Assembly: GCA_033344895.1 (NCBI GenBank)
Contig: JAWPMN010000001.1
Span: 2,736,001-2,800,000, forward strand
Reading direction: 5' to 3'
DNA length: 64,000 nucleotides
Source of the DNA: Alphaproteobacteria bacterium
GTDB taxonomy: Bacteria > Pseudomonadota > Alphaproteobacteria > UBA8366 > Aestuariispiraceae
The notes under the pieces are model-generated. The model saw only the letters and a program-made list of their open reading frames with translations, searched no databases and was not told the DNA's origin. Numbering within the stretch: position 1 is the stretch's first letter; the number at the start of each line of letters is the position of its first letter. A program made the position numbers and the translations under genes. Below, in pieces: positions 19,501 to 27,503 of this stretch.

Positions 19501-22500
19501 GCGTCACAGCGACGACGCAGGATGGTGAAAGCACGAAAGTGTCCGACCCGGTCGCGCTGACGGTCAGCGTCGACGGCGTGGCGGATGCACCGATCGTGCA
19601 GGTCGGCGACGTCACCGGTGACGAAGACGGTTTGATCAATCTTTCGATCTCCGTGGCGCAGGGCGATGCCGACGGGTCGGAAACCGTGACCGTCGCGATC
19701 CAGAATCTGCCGGAAGGCGCGAAGCTGTTCGATGCCGGCGGCAATGAGGTGGATCCTTCGAACATTCCGGCGGACAGCCTGGCGGGCCTGAAGCTGTTGC
19801 CGCCGCTGAACTTCGCCGGCGCCCTGTCGCTCGGCGTTGTTGCGACCAGCGCGGAGGGCGGCACGACCGCCACATCCGAGGCGACCTCGTTCACGGTGGA
19901 TGTGTCGGCGGTCGCCGACGCGGCCGAGCTCGAAGTATCCCCGGCTGCGGGTCTGGAAGACGGTGCGATCGCTCTGGATATCTCCGCGGCAGCGACGGAT
20001 GAAGGCGAGACCCTGACCCTGTCCATCAGCGGCCTGCCGGAAGGCGCGAAACTGGTCGACGGCGCGGGCATTGAGATCGATCCGGCCAATATCGGCGCCG
20101 ATCAGATCGGTGGCATCCATCTGGTGCCGCCGCTGGATTACTCCGGCACGATTGACCTGACCGTTACGGCGACGACCCAGGACGGCGAGAGTCAGGCCGT
20201 TACGACCGGTTCCCTGTCTGTCTCCGTGTCCGGCGTGGCGGACGCGCCTGTCGTGCAGGTCGGCAATGGCGCCGGTGACGAAGACACCGCGATCAGCCTG
20301 TCGATTTCGGTCGCCCAGGGCGATGCCGACGGTTCCGAAACGGTGTCGGTCGCGATTGAGGGGCTGCCGGTCGGTGCGATCCTGATGGATGCCGAGGGTA
20401 ATCTGCTCGATCCGGGTGATATTCCTGTCGGGTCGCTTCAGGGCCTGACGCTGACGCCGCCGCTGAACTTCAACGGCGCGCTGAACCTGACGGTCGTTGC
20501 GACCAGTGCCGAAGGCGAAACCACGGCGACGACGTCGCAGTCCTTCACGGTTGATGTCGCGGCGGTCGCCGATGGCGCTGAGCTGGAGCTGGAAGATGTC
20601 GCCGACATCGAAGGCAATGCGGTATCGCTGAACATCGGTGCGGTGCTGTCCGATACCGAGGAAAGCCTGACGATCGCGATCACTGGGCTGCCGGAAGGGG
20701 CGTCGATCATCGATGCCGCCGGTACTGTACTTGATCCGACCGCCATTTCGGGTGATGCGCTCGACGGCCTGAAGATGGTGCTGCCGGACGGTTTCTCCGG
20801 TGAGATCGCGCTGGGTATCACGGCCACGACCGCGGATGGCGACAGCACGGCGGTCTCCAGCGGCAGCCTGAATGTCTCGATTTCCGGCGTTGCCAGCGAA
20901 CCGGAACTGATCGTCTCCGGCAGTGTCGGCAGCGAAGACAACGCGATCGGCCTGTCCATCCAGGCCTTCAGTACCGATCCGGACGGGTCCGAGGACCTGA
21001 CGGTCGCCATCGCCGGCCTGCCGGAAGGCGCGCGGCTGCTCGACGCGCAAGGCAATGATGTCGATCCGGCTGATGTGCCGCCGGCATTGCTGTCCGGTCT
21101 GCAGATTGTGCCGCCGGTCAATTTCTCCGGCACCATCGATCTGACGGTCACGGCGACCAGCAGCGAGGACGGAACCTCCGCCGTCAAGACCGGCAGTCTC
21201 TCGGTGGAGGTGACGGGCGTGGCCGACACGCCGGAACTGGACCTCTCCGACGTTGCAGGCGACGAGGGTGTCCCGCTGGCGTTGAACATATCCGCCGCCC
21301 TGACCGATACGGACGGGTCGGAAACGCTGACTGTCGAAATCGGCGGTTTGCCGCAGGGCTTTGTCCTGTCGGACGGCACCAACACCTATTCCGGCGATCC
21401 GGTCTCGATCCCGCCTGCGGCGCTCAGCGCCCTGACGCTTCTGCCGGTGGCCGGTTTTGCCGGCGCGTTGAGCCTGACCGTGACGGCGACCGCGACGGAA
21501 GCGAACGGCGATACCAGCAGTGTGACGGAAACGCTGGGCATCAATCTGTCCGATGTGGCCGAGACGCCGGTTCTCAGCGTCCTGAACGCGGTCGGCGATG
21601 AGGATGCCACGATCCCGCTGAGTATTTCCGCTTCCGCCCAGGGCGACGACAGCCTGACGGTGACGATCAGCGGTCTGCCGGACGGCGCCAGTCTGACCAA
21701 TGCGGCGGGTGAAACCTTTACCGGGGATGAGATCACTCTGACGGCCGGGCAACTGGCCGGGCTGAAGATCCAGCCGTCGCCCAATTCGGACGCCGATTTC
21801 TCCCTGACCGTGACGGCAACGGCGACCGATGGCGAGGATTCAGCGGAGATTTCCTCCAGTCTGACGGTGACCGTCGACGGCGTGGCGGATACGCCGAGCC
21901 TGAGCGTGTCGTCGTTGACCGGTGTCGAGGATGTGCCGATTGCCCTGAATATTCAGGCCGCCCTGACCGATATCGACGGTTCGGAAAGCCTGACGGTCGA
22001 AATCGACGGGCTCGGTGAAGGGTTCAGCCTGAAGGCGGCGGACGGCACGATCTATTCCGGCGATCCGGCGGAAATCCCGGCCGATGCCCTGTCCGGCCTC
22101 GTCCTGCTGTCGCCGCAGAACTTCTCCGGTGACCTGTCCCTGACCATTCGCGCGATCGCGACGGAGGGCGAGAACGGGGATACGGCGCTGGTTGAGCGCA
22201 ACATGTCGATCTCCATCGCTCCGGAGCTCGATTTGCCGACGATCACCGCGGTCACGGCCAGCGGCAATGAGGATGAGAGCATTCCGCTCGACATCTCCAT
22301 CGGCAATATCGACCCGAATGAGACGGTTACCGTATCCATCGAAAATCTGCCGGATGGCGCAACCCTGACCAATTCGGCGGGACAGAGCTTCACTGGCGGC
22401 ACGGTCACGTTGACGGTCGATCAACTGGAAGGCCTGGCGGTCATCCCGCCCCAGGATTCCGGTGCCGATTTCGACCTGACGATCCGTGTAACCACCGCAC

Positions 22501-25500
22501 AGGGTGACGAATCCGCTTCGACGTCCCAGGAACTGGGGGTTACGGTCCTGGCCAAGGCGGACGACCCGACGTTGATCGTCGGCGATACCCAGGTCGTGCT
22601 GGGGCGTGCCGAGGCGACGACTGAGATCGGCACGTCGGGCGATGACACGCTGATCGGCGGGGCCGGCGGCGATACATTGATCGGCGGCGACGGCAATGAT
22701 CACCTGATCGGTGACGGCGGTAATTTGAGTGCGGTCGTCTCGTTGAACCTGGAAGCCTATTCGAACGACATCGACGGTTCCGAAGTCGTGACGGTGACGA
22801 TCGAAGGCCTGCCGGATGGCGTGCAACTGCTGCAGGGCGGTGAGGTTCTGGTTACCGGTGGCGGGGCAACCCTGCCGGCCGACATGCTGGATTCCATTAC
22901 CTTGCTGGTCCCGCCCGGCACGGCGGATTTCAACCTGCAGATCACCGCACGGACAACGGATTTCGATCCGGACGGTGGCGGCGATTCGGCGACCCATACG
23001 GCATCCATTGCGGTATCGGTTGAGGACGGGTCCGGGCTCGGCTCGAACGATGTTCTGATCGGCGGTGATGGCAACGACCTCCTGGAAGGTGGCGACGGTG
23101 CCGATACCCTGATGGGCGGAACCGGCGACGACACGCTTCTGGGCGGCGCGGGGAACGATATTCTGTACGTTGTCCAGGGCGAGGGCGAAGATGTCGTCGA
23201 TGGCGGATCGGGCAGCGACACCCTGACTTTGACCGTGACCGAATGGGATCTCCAGGATGTCGGCATCGTGACCGACCTCCAGGAACTGGTCGCTTTCGTA
23301 GCATCGGGTTCCGCGGCCACGGGCTCGATGGTGTTCGAAAGCCTCGGGCTTGAGGTGAAGAACATCGAAGGACTGAATATCGTCGACACGAACGGCGACC
23401 CGGTCGACGTGTTCGATATCGTCTTCCCGGACCCGGGTGCCGGCATCACCTATACCGGCGACAATGATGACAATGTCGCGACCGGGACTGACAAGGACGA
23501 CACCATGTCCGGTGGGCATGGCGACGATACGCTGTATGGCGAAGGCGGCGACGATACGCTGTACGGTGACAACGGTGACGACGTCCTTTACGGGGGCTCG
23601 GGTGACGATACCCTCTATGGCGGGCACGGCGATGACACGCTGGTGGGCGGCACCGGCAACGATACGCTGTATGGCGGAAACGGGGACGACACGATCGATG
23701 GCGGTGCGGGCGACGATACCGTCGAAGCCGGCCATGGTGACGATGTCATCCGGATGGGAACCGGCTCCGGTTCGGTCGATGCTGGTACCGGCGATGATCT
23801 GACCGTCGTGACCATCGATGCGGAGGAAACCGATCGCGATCTGTCGCTGGACGGTGGCCATGGCGATGACACGCTGCGTATCGAATTGAGTGCGGACCAT
23901 CCCAATCTGCAAGCTGTCATTGCGGAAATCGCGGCGGCGACCGCGGCTGCGCAGTCGAACAGCAGCGGCACCCACTCGATCGATAGCCTGGGCATTTCCT
24001 TCAAGAATTTCGAAGATATCGAGGTCTATGTGGACGGCGCGCAGTACACTTATGCGCCGGAAATCGACGAGGTTTCAGATCTGAGCGTAGAGAGCGCGGC
24101 TGTCAGCGCCGGCGCCCAGATCCTGGGCGGCATCAGCCTCAGCGATGTCGACGGGTCCCAGCTTACGCAGGCGACAATCCACATTTCCGGAGGCTATCAG
24201 GCGGGCGACAAGCTGACCGTCGATCAGGGCGTGCTGTCCGAACTGGGCCTCAGCGTCGAAAGCGCTACCGCGACCGGTGACGGATACCTGCTGACGATTT
24301 CAGGCGATGGTTCGCTGAGCGATTACGAAACCGCCCTGGAGGCAGTGCGGCTCGGCAGCGATGACTCCGTTCCGGAGGCGGGCGATCGCACTGTCAGCGT
24401 GCAGGTTACCGATGACGACGGGAACACGTCCGATGCGGCGACCGTTGTGGTCGGCGTGAGCCTGGCCGATGCGCCGAACCTGGCGGATACCGGCGAAGGT
24501 GACAATGTCGCCTTCATAAGCGAAGCCAGCGAAAGCGGTGCGACCGTAACCGATGTCGCGGATGTCCCGGCTGAGACCACCGAGACCCTTTCCGTTGTCG
24601 TTGGCAAGAACAGCTATACTGGGACCGGTCAGTTTGAAGTCATGGTCAACGGCGTATCCATGGGCACCTTCACCACGACCGTGAAGGCCAGTGGATTCGG
24701 CGGGGAATGGCAGACCGTCGAAATCGGCGACGTGACTCTGCCCTTGGGGCAGGAAGTGGACATCGCAGTAAGGGCGGTATCCTCAAGTTCCGATGTTTTG
24801 TTGAAGAGCATCACCTATGGTGACGCTGCGATCGAAGCGGAAACCGGCGATATCACCAGCATTTCCAGCATCATCGAAGAGGTGACGACCGGCCTCGACA
24901 ATGGGCAGAGCTGGGGCAATATCCTGACCAATCTCGCCGATGACTGGGTAAACCTGTTCTCCAGCAGCTACATCATGCTGGATCCCAACGGCGATGCATC
25001 GAACTTCACGATGACGCCGGGTGAAGATCTGAACCCGCTGGACGGCTGGACCGTTGCCGAAGACGACGTGACCCGGGATCTTCAGGATGACGATCTGGGT
25101 GACCGGTTCGACGAAATCGACCTGGGTGGCGGGACCGATTGGGCGGTCGCGGCAGCCGGAACGGAAGACGATCTGACCGTCGACCTGTCCGGATCGGTCT
25201 GGCGCGGAACGGAAAACGCGCTGGGCGGCCGGGGCGACGACACCTTGATCGGCAACGAGGATGCGAACCTTCTGGCGGGCGGTGACGGCGATGATGTGCT
25301 TATTGCCGACGGTGACAATGATCTGCTGATCGGTGGTGCCGGCGATGATGAGATGCATTACGACATTGCCGATCTGCAGGCCGCCGGCAACGCCGCGGAA
25401 GGTGGCGGTTTCGGGACCGTGGATCAGGCGATTTCCGATGCCTATGATGCCAACGATCTGGACGGTGCGGCGGCGCTGGAAAGCCTGCGTGCCGGCGTTG

Positions 25501-25826
25501 ATGGCGGTAGTGGCATGGACACGCTGAAACTGACCGGCGGCAATGGCGGCCTCAGTTCCCTGTCCGGCGATGCGCTGGCCAATGCGATCAAGAATGTCGA
25601 AATCCTGGACGTCACCGGCGTCGACGGGCCGGTCGACATGTCCCTGTCGGTCGACGATCTGATCGAAATGACCGACGACCGCGACGAGTTGAAGATCCTG
25701 AAGGATGGCGAGGATACGGTGAAAGTCGGCGATCAGGAATATGGTGCCGGCGAACACACGGTCAGCATCGATGGGGTGGATTTCAAGCTCACCATCGAGG
25801 ATGTCGACAGCAATCCGGACGTCTGA
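16503..25826 (+). CDS. giant FecR-domain, cadherin-like repeat, RTX adhesin
   Basis: A 3107-residue acidic protein, probably exported by a type I system and surface-associated. Residues about 1-112 form an N-terminal module ending in a di-alanine-glycine (110-112); a FecR-type domain follows (about 115-255, with RTPVATIGIRGT). RTX calcium-binding repeats (GGxGxDxL) occur around 513-576, 2043-2070, 2183-2220, 2333-2430 and 2906-2950. About eleven cadherin/Ig-like repeats of roughly 110 residues fill 800-2022. A calcium-dependent carbohydrate-binding-module-like segment may lie near 2690-2770. No Sec signal is seen and no type I transporter genes lie nearby. The role (adhesion or biofilm) is inferred from architecture. 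Confidence 0.9.
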   Translation: MNILEALKAQSEAAGETYVELNADGPTVVPGGDDLLLSEYSRLGPDLQITLPSGDSVVVVDYFSGGGVPPSLQTEGGAVINGDLVAQLAGPMVPDTQIAQSGTSDALGEAAGVVDNMKGEVIAIRGGVEVELGAGDSIYEGDVLVTGADSAVGIIFTDDSTMSMGGGARISIDEMVYNADSGSGSQLFDVVQGAFVFASGQIGKDDPENVQVRTPVATIGIRGTKYAVNVDQELGEATVTLFEGAVVVENGAGQALLNSIGQSTVVTSAFAAPGDVFVMDPDTQTSTYGDAIDYHPNEPQLREDDDGGGEDGQDTGDLGADELEKLAEELDDLDTAAGPSGAIAGFTQSALFLRLLNGVLEGGEFTSGELGNDGFEVGSDLPIFDESNANTDSGLGNQITGPLPSLTYGADAFGPLGGTVTFSYGSATNVSVQGGSSAHDIFAIDISAGTSGTTWSVSQSGGNVIISESGGAGTKITMDDVEELQFDLGGAGDHVTIGDISNTDIADSTVMLNAGAGDDVIDGSGAGKRFEIDGGTGNDTLIGDVMNDDISGGEGNDTLDGGEGKDLLIGGAGDDTLKVTLEGGTVEANPPTIEDAIINFKDSAAALARTYDVVAGGDGEDTVVLTIPASQLTNTEYANELIELKALMDGLQEGQEATGEHTFPALGLQISGVENVVFQGAGAEITINPSLEVGSGQEDGSAPVSLALDGAIDSPLLELTVVISGVPEGATLTVGGKLYSGGADITLDLAEEELSIAQLEDMVLNFAPDSAEPVALSATVTANAVLTDDGPVTSAPLTGTATVEAIADVAEVTVEGAAGLEDGLIPLSISVTQGDADGSETVTVAIQDLPEGAKLFDADGNEVDPASIPVEALDGLSLQPPLNFSGAITLKVIATSTEGNTSAVSETQDLTVQVSGIADGATVDVSPATGLEDGVIALDISATLADSDEILTLSIGGLPEGAKLVDGAGNEIDPANIGADQIGDIHLVPPLDFSGEIDLSVTATTQDGESTKVSDPVALTVSVDGVADAPIVQVGDVTGDEDGLINLSISVAQGDADGSETVTVAIQNLPEGAKLFDAGGNEVDPSNIPADSLAGLKLLPPLNFAGALSLGVVATSAEGGTTATSEATSFTVDVSAVADAAELEVSPAAGLEDGAIALDISAAATDEGETLTLSISGLPEGAKLVDGAGIEIDPANIGADQIGGIHLVPPLDYSGTIDLTVTATTQDGESQAVTTGSLSVSVSGVADAPVVQVGNGAGDEDTAISLSISVAQGDADGSETVSVAIEGLPVGAILMDAEGNLLDPGDIPVGSLQGLTLTPPLNFNGALNLTVVATSAEGETTATTSQSFTVDVAAVADGAELELEDVADIEGNAVSLNIGAVLSDTEESLTIAITGLPEGASIIDAAGTVLDPTAISGDALDGLKMVLPDGFSGEIALGITATTADGDSTAVSSGSLNVSISGVASEPELIVSGSVGSEDNAIGLSIQAFSTDPDGSEDLTVAIAGLPEGARLLDAQGNDVDPADVPPALLSGLQIVPPVNFSGTIDLTVTATSSEDGTSAVKTGSLSVEVTGVADTPELDLSDVAGDEGVPLALNISAALTDTDGSETLTVEIGGLPQGFVLSDGTNTYSGDPVSIPPAALSALTLLPVAGFAGALSLTVTATATEANGDTSSVTETLGINLSDVAETPVLSVLNAVGDEDATIPLSISASAQGDDSLTVTISGLPDGASLTNAAGETFTGDEITLTAGQLAGLKIQPSPNSDADFSLTVTATATDGEDSAEISSSLTVTVDGVADTPSLSVSSLTGVEDVPIALNIQAALTDIDGSESLTVEIDGLGEGFSLKAADGTIYSGDPAEIPADALSGLVLLSPQNFSGDLSLTIRAIATEGENGDTALVERNMSISIAPELDLPTITAVTASGNEDESIPLDISIGNIDPNETVTVSIENLPDGATLTNSAGQSFTGGTVTLTVDQLEGLAVIPPQDSGADFDLTIRVTTAQGDESASTSQELGVTVLAKADDPTLIVGDTQVVLGRAEATTEIGTSGDDTLIGGAGGDTLIGGDGNDHLIGDGGNLSAVVSLNLEAYSNDIDGSEVVTVTIEGLPDGVQLLQGGEVLVTGGGATLPADMLDSITLLVPPGTADFNLQITARTTDFDPDGGGDSATHTASIAVSVEDGSGLGSNDVLIGGDGNDLLEGGDGADTLMGGTGDDTLLGGAGNDILYVVQGEGEDVVDGGSGSDTLTLTVTEWDLQDVGIVTDLQELVAFVASGSAATGSMVFESLGLEVKNIEGLNIVDTNGDPVDVFDIVFPDPGAGITYTGDNDDNVATGTDKDDTMSGGHGDDTLYGEGGDDTLYGDNGDDVLYGGSGDDTLYGGHGDDTLVGGTGNDTLYGGNGDDTIDGGAGDDTVEAGHGDDVIRMGTGSGSVDAGTGDDLTVVTIDAEETDRDLSLDGGHGDDTLRIELSADHPNLQAVIAEIAAATAAAQSNSSGTHSIDSLGISFKNFEDIEVYVDGAQYTYAPEIDEVSDLSVESAAVSAGAQILGGISLSDVDGSQLTQATIHISGGYQAGDKLTVDQGVLSELGLSVESATATGDGYLLTISGDGSLSDYETALEAVRLGSDDSVPEAGDRTVSVQVTDDDGNTSDAATVVVGVSLADAPNLADTGEGDNVAFISEASESGATVTDVADVPAETTETLSVVVGKNSYTGTGQFEVMVNGVSMGTFTTTVKASGFGGEWQTVEIGDVTLPLGQEVDIAVRAVSSSSDVLLKSITYGDAAIEAETGDITSISSIIEEVTTGLDNGQSWGNILTNLADDWVNLFSSSYIMLDPNGDASNFTMTPGEDLNPLDGWTVAEDDVTRDLQDDDLGDRFDEIDLGGGTDWAVAAAGTEDDLTVDLSGSVWRGTENALGGRGDDTLIGNEDANLLAGGDGDDVLIADGDNDLLIGGAGDDEMHYDIADLQAAGNAAEGGGFGTVDQAISDAYDANDLDGAAALESLRAGVDGGSGMDTLKLTGGNGGLSSLSGDALANAIKNVEILDVTGVDGPVDMSLSVDDLIEMTDDRDELKILKDGEDTVKVGDQEYGAGEHTVSIDGVDFKLTIEDVDSNPDV
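18905..22564 (+). repeat. about eleven tandem ~330-base cadherin/Ig-like repeats
   Basis: Tandem units of about 330 bases encode roughly 110-residue domains that share the pattern GxEDxxIxLxIS, LTVxIxGLPEGA, a PPLNFSG-like strand and a terminal V(D/S)GVAD link. The first six units alternate between two types: type A (about 18940, 19590, 20244) with QGDADGSETV, and type B (about 19270, 19920, 20571) with EIDPANIGADQIG in two copies. Later units are more divergent. Confidence 0.9.
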
Positions 25827-25846
25827 TCCTTCCGAAGGGTATTTTG

Positions 25847-25884
25847 AAGAACCCCGCCCGGATTGCCGCGGCGGGGTTTTTCTT
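25847..25884 (+). terminator. rho-independent terminator of the adhesin gene
   Basis: A hairpin with arms ACCCCGCC and GGCGGGGT is followed by a T-rich run (TTTTTC), 20 bases after the adhesin stop codon. Confidence 0.85.
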
Positions 25885-25937
25885 CGTCCGGATGCTGCAT
25901 TATGCTGCGCCCAGGCAAGACGATATCGGGGGATTAC

Positions 25938-26804
25938 ATGGCGCGTTGGACGGATCGACGGGCGCAGTTTCGCGCCGTGCTGAACGGCGATGCCTGCGTT
26001 TCCCCCGCATCGGTCTATGATCCGATGTCCGCGCGGCTTGCGCGCCAGATCGGATACGAAACCGGAATACTGGCCGGGTCCACTGCTTCCATGACGGTCT
26101 TGGGAGCGCCCGACCATATCGTCCTGACGCTATCCGAATTTGCCGACCAGGCCGGCAGGATCGGTCGCGCGACGGATCTGCCGTTGCTGGTCGATGCCGA
26201 TCATGGCTATGGCAATGCATTGAACGTGATGCGAACCGTCGAGGAACTGGAAGTGGCCGGTGTCGCCGCCCTGTCCATCGAAGATACCGATCTGCCGGCC
26301 CCCTTCGCGTCCGGCGGCAAGGCAAGCCTGATTTCCCTGGAAGAGGGGATCGGCAAGATGAAGGCCGCCATGGCCGCCAAGCCGGATCCGGACCTTGTCG
26401 TCTGCGGCCGCACCAGCGCCGCACAGATCGCCGGGGCGGAGGAATGCCGTCGCCGTGTCGCGGCCTATACCGAGGTCGGTGTGGATGCCATTTTCCTGGT
26501 CGGTGTGCCGGACCGGGACTGCCTGGATATCGTTTCAGGTGCTACGGATCTTCCTATCGTGTTGGGCGGCGCCGGGCCGGAGTTGAAGGACCCGGACTAT
26601 CTGGCATCCCGGAATGTCCGGATCCGACTGACCGGTCATCAGCCGATCGCGGCGGCCATGAATGCCGCCTATGAGACCCTGCTGGCACTGCGCAACGGCA
26701 CCCGTCCATCCGATCTGGCGGGCCTACCGTCGAAGGACCGGATCGCCGCCGCCTTGGATGACGATCGATATGCAGGCCATATCCGTGACTTCCTGAACGG
26801 CTAG
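25938..26804 (+). CDS. oxaloacetate decarboxylase-type PEP mutase/isocitrate lyase family enzyme
   Basis: A 288-residue TIM-barrel enzyme of the PEP mutase/isocitrate lyase superfamily. Key segments are SVYDPMSARLARQIGYE, LLVDADHGYGNALNVMRTVEELEVAG and ALSIEDTDLP, which carry the magnesium-binding acidic residues. It resembles the PA4872 oxaloacetate decarboxylase group rather than isocitrate lyase, because the KKCGH catalytic motif is missing. The ATG at 25938 has a GGGGG ribosome-binding site. It is followed after 11 bases by the Kam-like methyltransferase, so the two are probably co-transcribed. Confidence 0.85.
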   Translation: MARWTDRRAQFRAVLNGDACVSPASVYDPMSARLARQIGYETGILAGSTASMTVLGAPDHIVLTLSEFADQAGRIGRATDLPLLVDADHGYGNALNVMRTVEELEVAGVAALSIEDTDLPAPFASGGKASLISLEEGIGKMKAAMAAKPDPDLVVCGRTSAAQIAGAEECRRRVAAYTEVGVDAIFLVGVPDRDCLDIVSGATDLPIVLGGAGPELKDPDYLASRNVRIRLTGHQPIAAAMNAAYETLLALRNGTRPSDLAGLPSKDRIAAALDDDRYAGHIRDFLNG

Positions 26805-26815
26805 CGGGGTCGGTC

Positions 26816-27472
26816 TTGAGCGCGTTCGACATTGTGTTGGGCAAGAAGACGGCCCCCCTGGACATCACGGACCTGTCCGAACGCCGCGAAGGTCGTTCGC
26901 CCGTCGTGATGGATGTCGGGACCGGGCAGGGCAAGTTTGTCCTGGATATGGCGCGGGACTTTCCGGACAAGCTGGTTATCGGCGTGGATGCCGTAGCCGA
27001 GAACATGGCGAAATCGGCCCGGAGTGCCGGCGCGTCCCCGAAAAAGGGCGGCCTGCCGAATGCGTTGTTCGTTCGGGCGGCGGCGGAACGGCTGCCGGGA
27101 CCGTTTCAGGGGCTGGTCGACGAACTGACCGTTCAATATCCCTGGGGCTCGCTGATGCGGATCGTGTCGGAACCGTCGCTGGAGCATCTGCGATTGCTGC
27201 GCGGGGTCTGCAGAACGGGTGCCAGCCTGTCCGTCCTGTTGAACTATTCCGTCTTTGAGGACCGGCCCTATCTGGAGCGGCTCGGCATGGGCGATATCGA
27301 GGATCCGGCCGACTCCGACGTCTTGCCGGAAATTTACGGGGCGGCGGGTTTCCGCATGACCCATCGCGCCTTGATTCATGGCGATCCGCCGGTCCGTACC
27401 GCCTGGGGCCGCCATCTGGTGCGCGGGTCCGCGCGCAGCACCCTGATGATCGACGCAGTGGCGGAAGATTGA
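26816..27472 (+). CDS. Kam/NpmA-like 16S rRNA (adenine-1408 N1) methyltransferase
   Basis: A 218-residue class I methyltransferase whose sequence follows the KamB/NpmA family closely: the SAM loop VMDVGTGQGKF, VIGVDAVAENM, PKKGGLPNALFVRAAAERLP, YPWGSLM and TAWGRHL. The two tryptophans that in NpmA clamp the flipped A1408 (W107 and W197) appear here as W110 and W197. Family members methylate A1408 in helix 44 of 16S rRNA and thereby block several aminoglycosides. TTG at 26816 is the likely start; a GTG at 26834 is possible. TrmB is a weaker alternative. Activity here is inferred. Confidence 0.85.
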   Translation: MSAFDIVLGKKTAPLDITDLSERREGRSPVVMDVGTGQGKFVLDMARDFPDKLVIGVDAVAENMAKSARSAGASPKKGGLPNALFVRAAAERLPGPFQGLVDELTVQYPWGSLMRIVSEPSLEHLRLLRGVCRTGASLSVLLNYSVFEDRPYLERLGMGDIEDPADSDVLPEIYGAAGFRMTHRALIHGDPPVRTAWGRHLVRGSARSTLMIDAVAED

Positions 27473-27503
27473 CTTTCCATCGCCCGGCTTCGATCTTGCG
27501 GCC

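Noticed and set aside
19362-23975. Two very long minus-strand frames (796 and 711 codons) opposite the adhesin repeats
   Set aside because: They follow the codon pattern and repeat spacing of the sense gene and have arginine-rich, motif-free translations; shadow frames.
16503-25826. Direct repeats as a CRISPR array or satellite
   Set aside because: The repeats are in frame, diverged at wobble positions and encode protein domains.
26816-27472. Annotation as tRNA guanine-46 methyltransferase (TrmB)
   Set aside because: The conserved KKGGLPNALFVRAAAERLP and paired tryptophans match Kam/NpmA, not the TrmB signature; kept as a minor alternative only.
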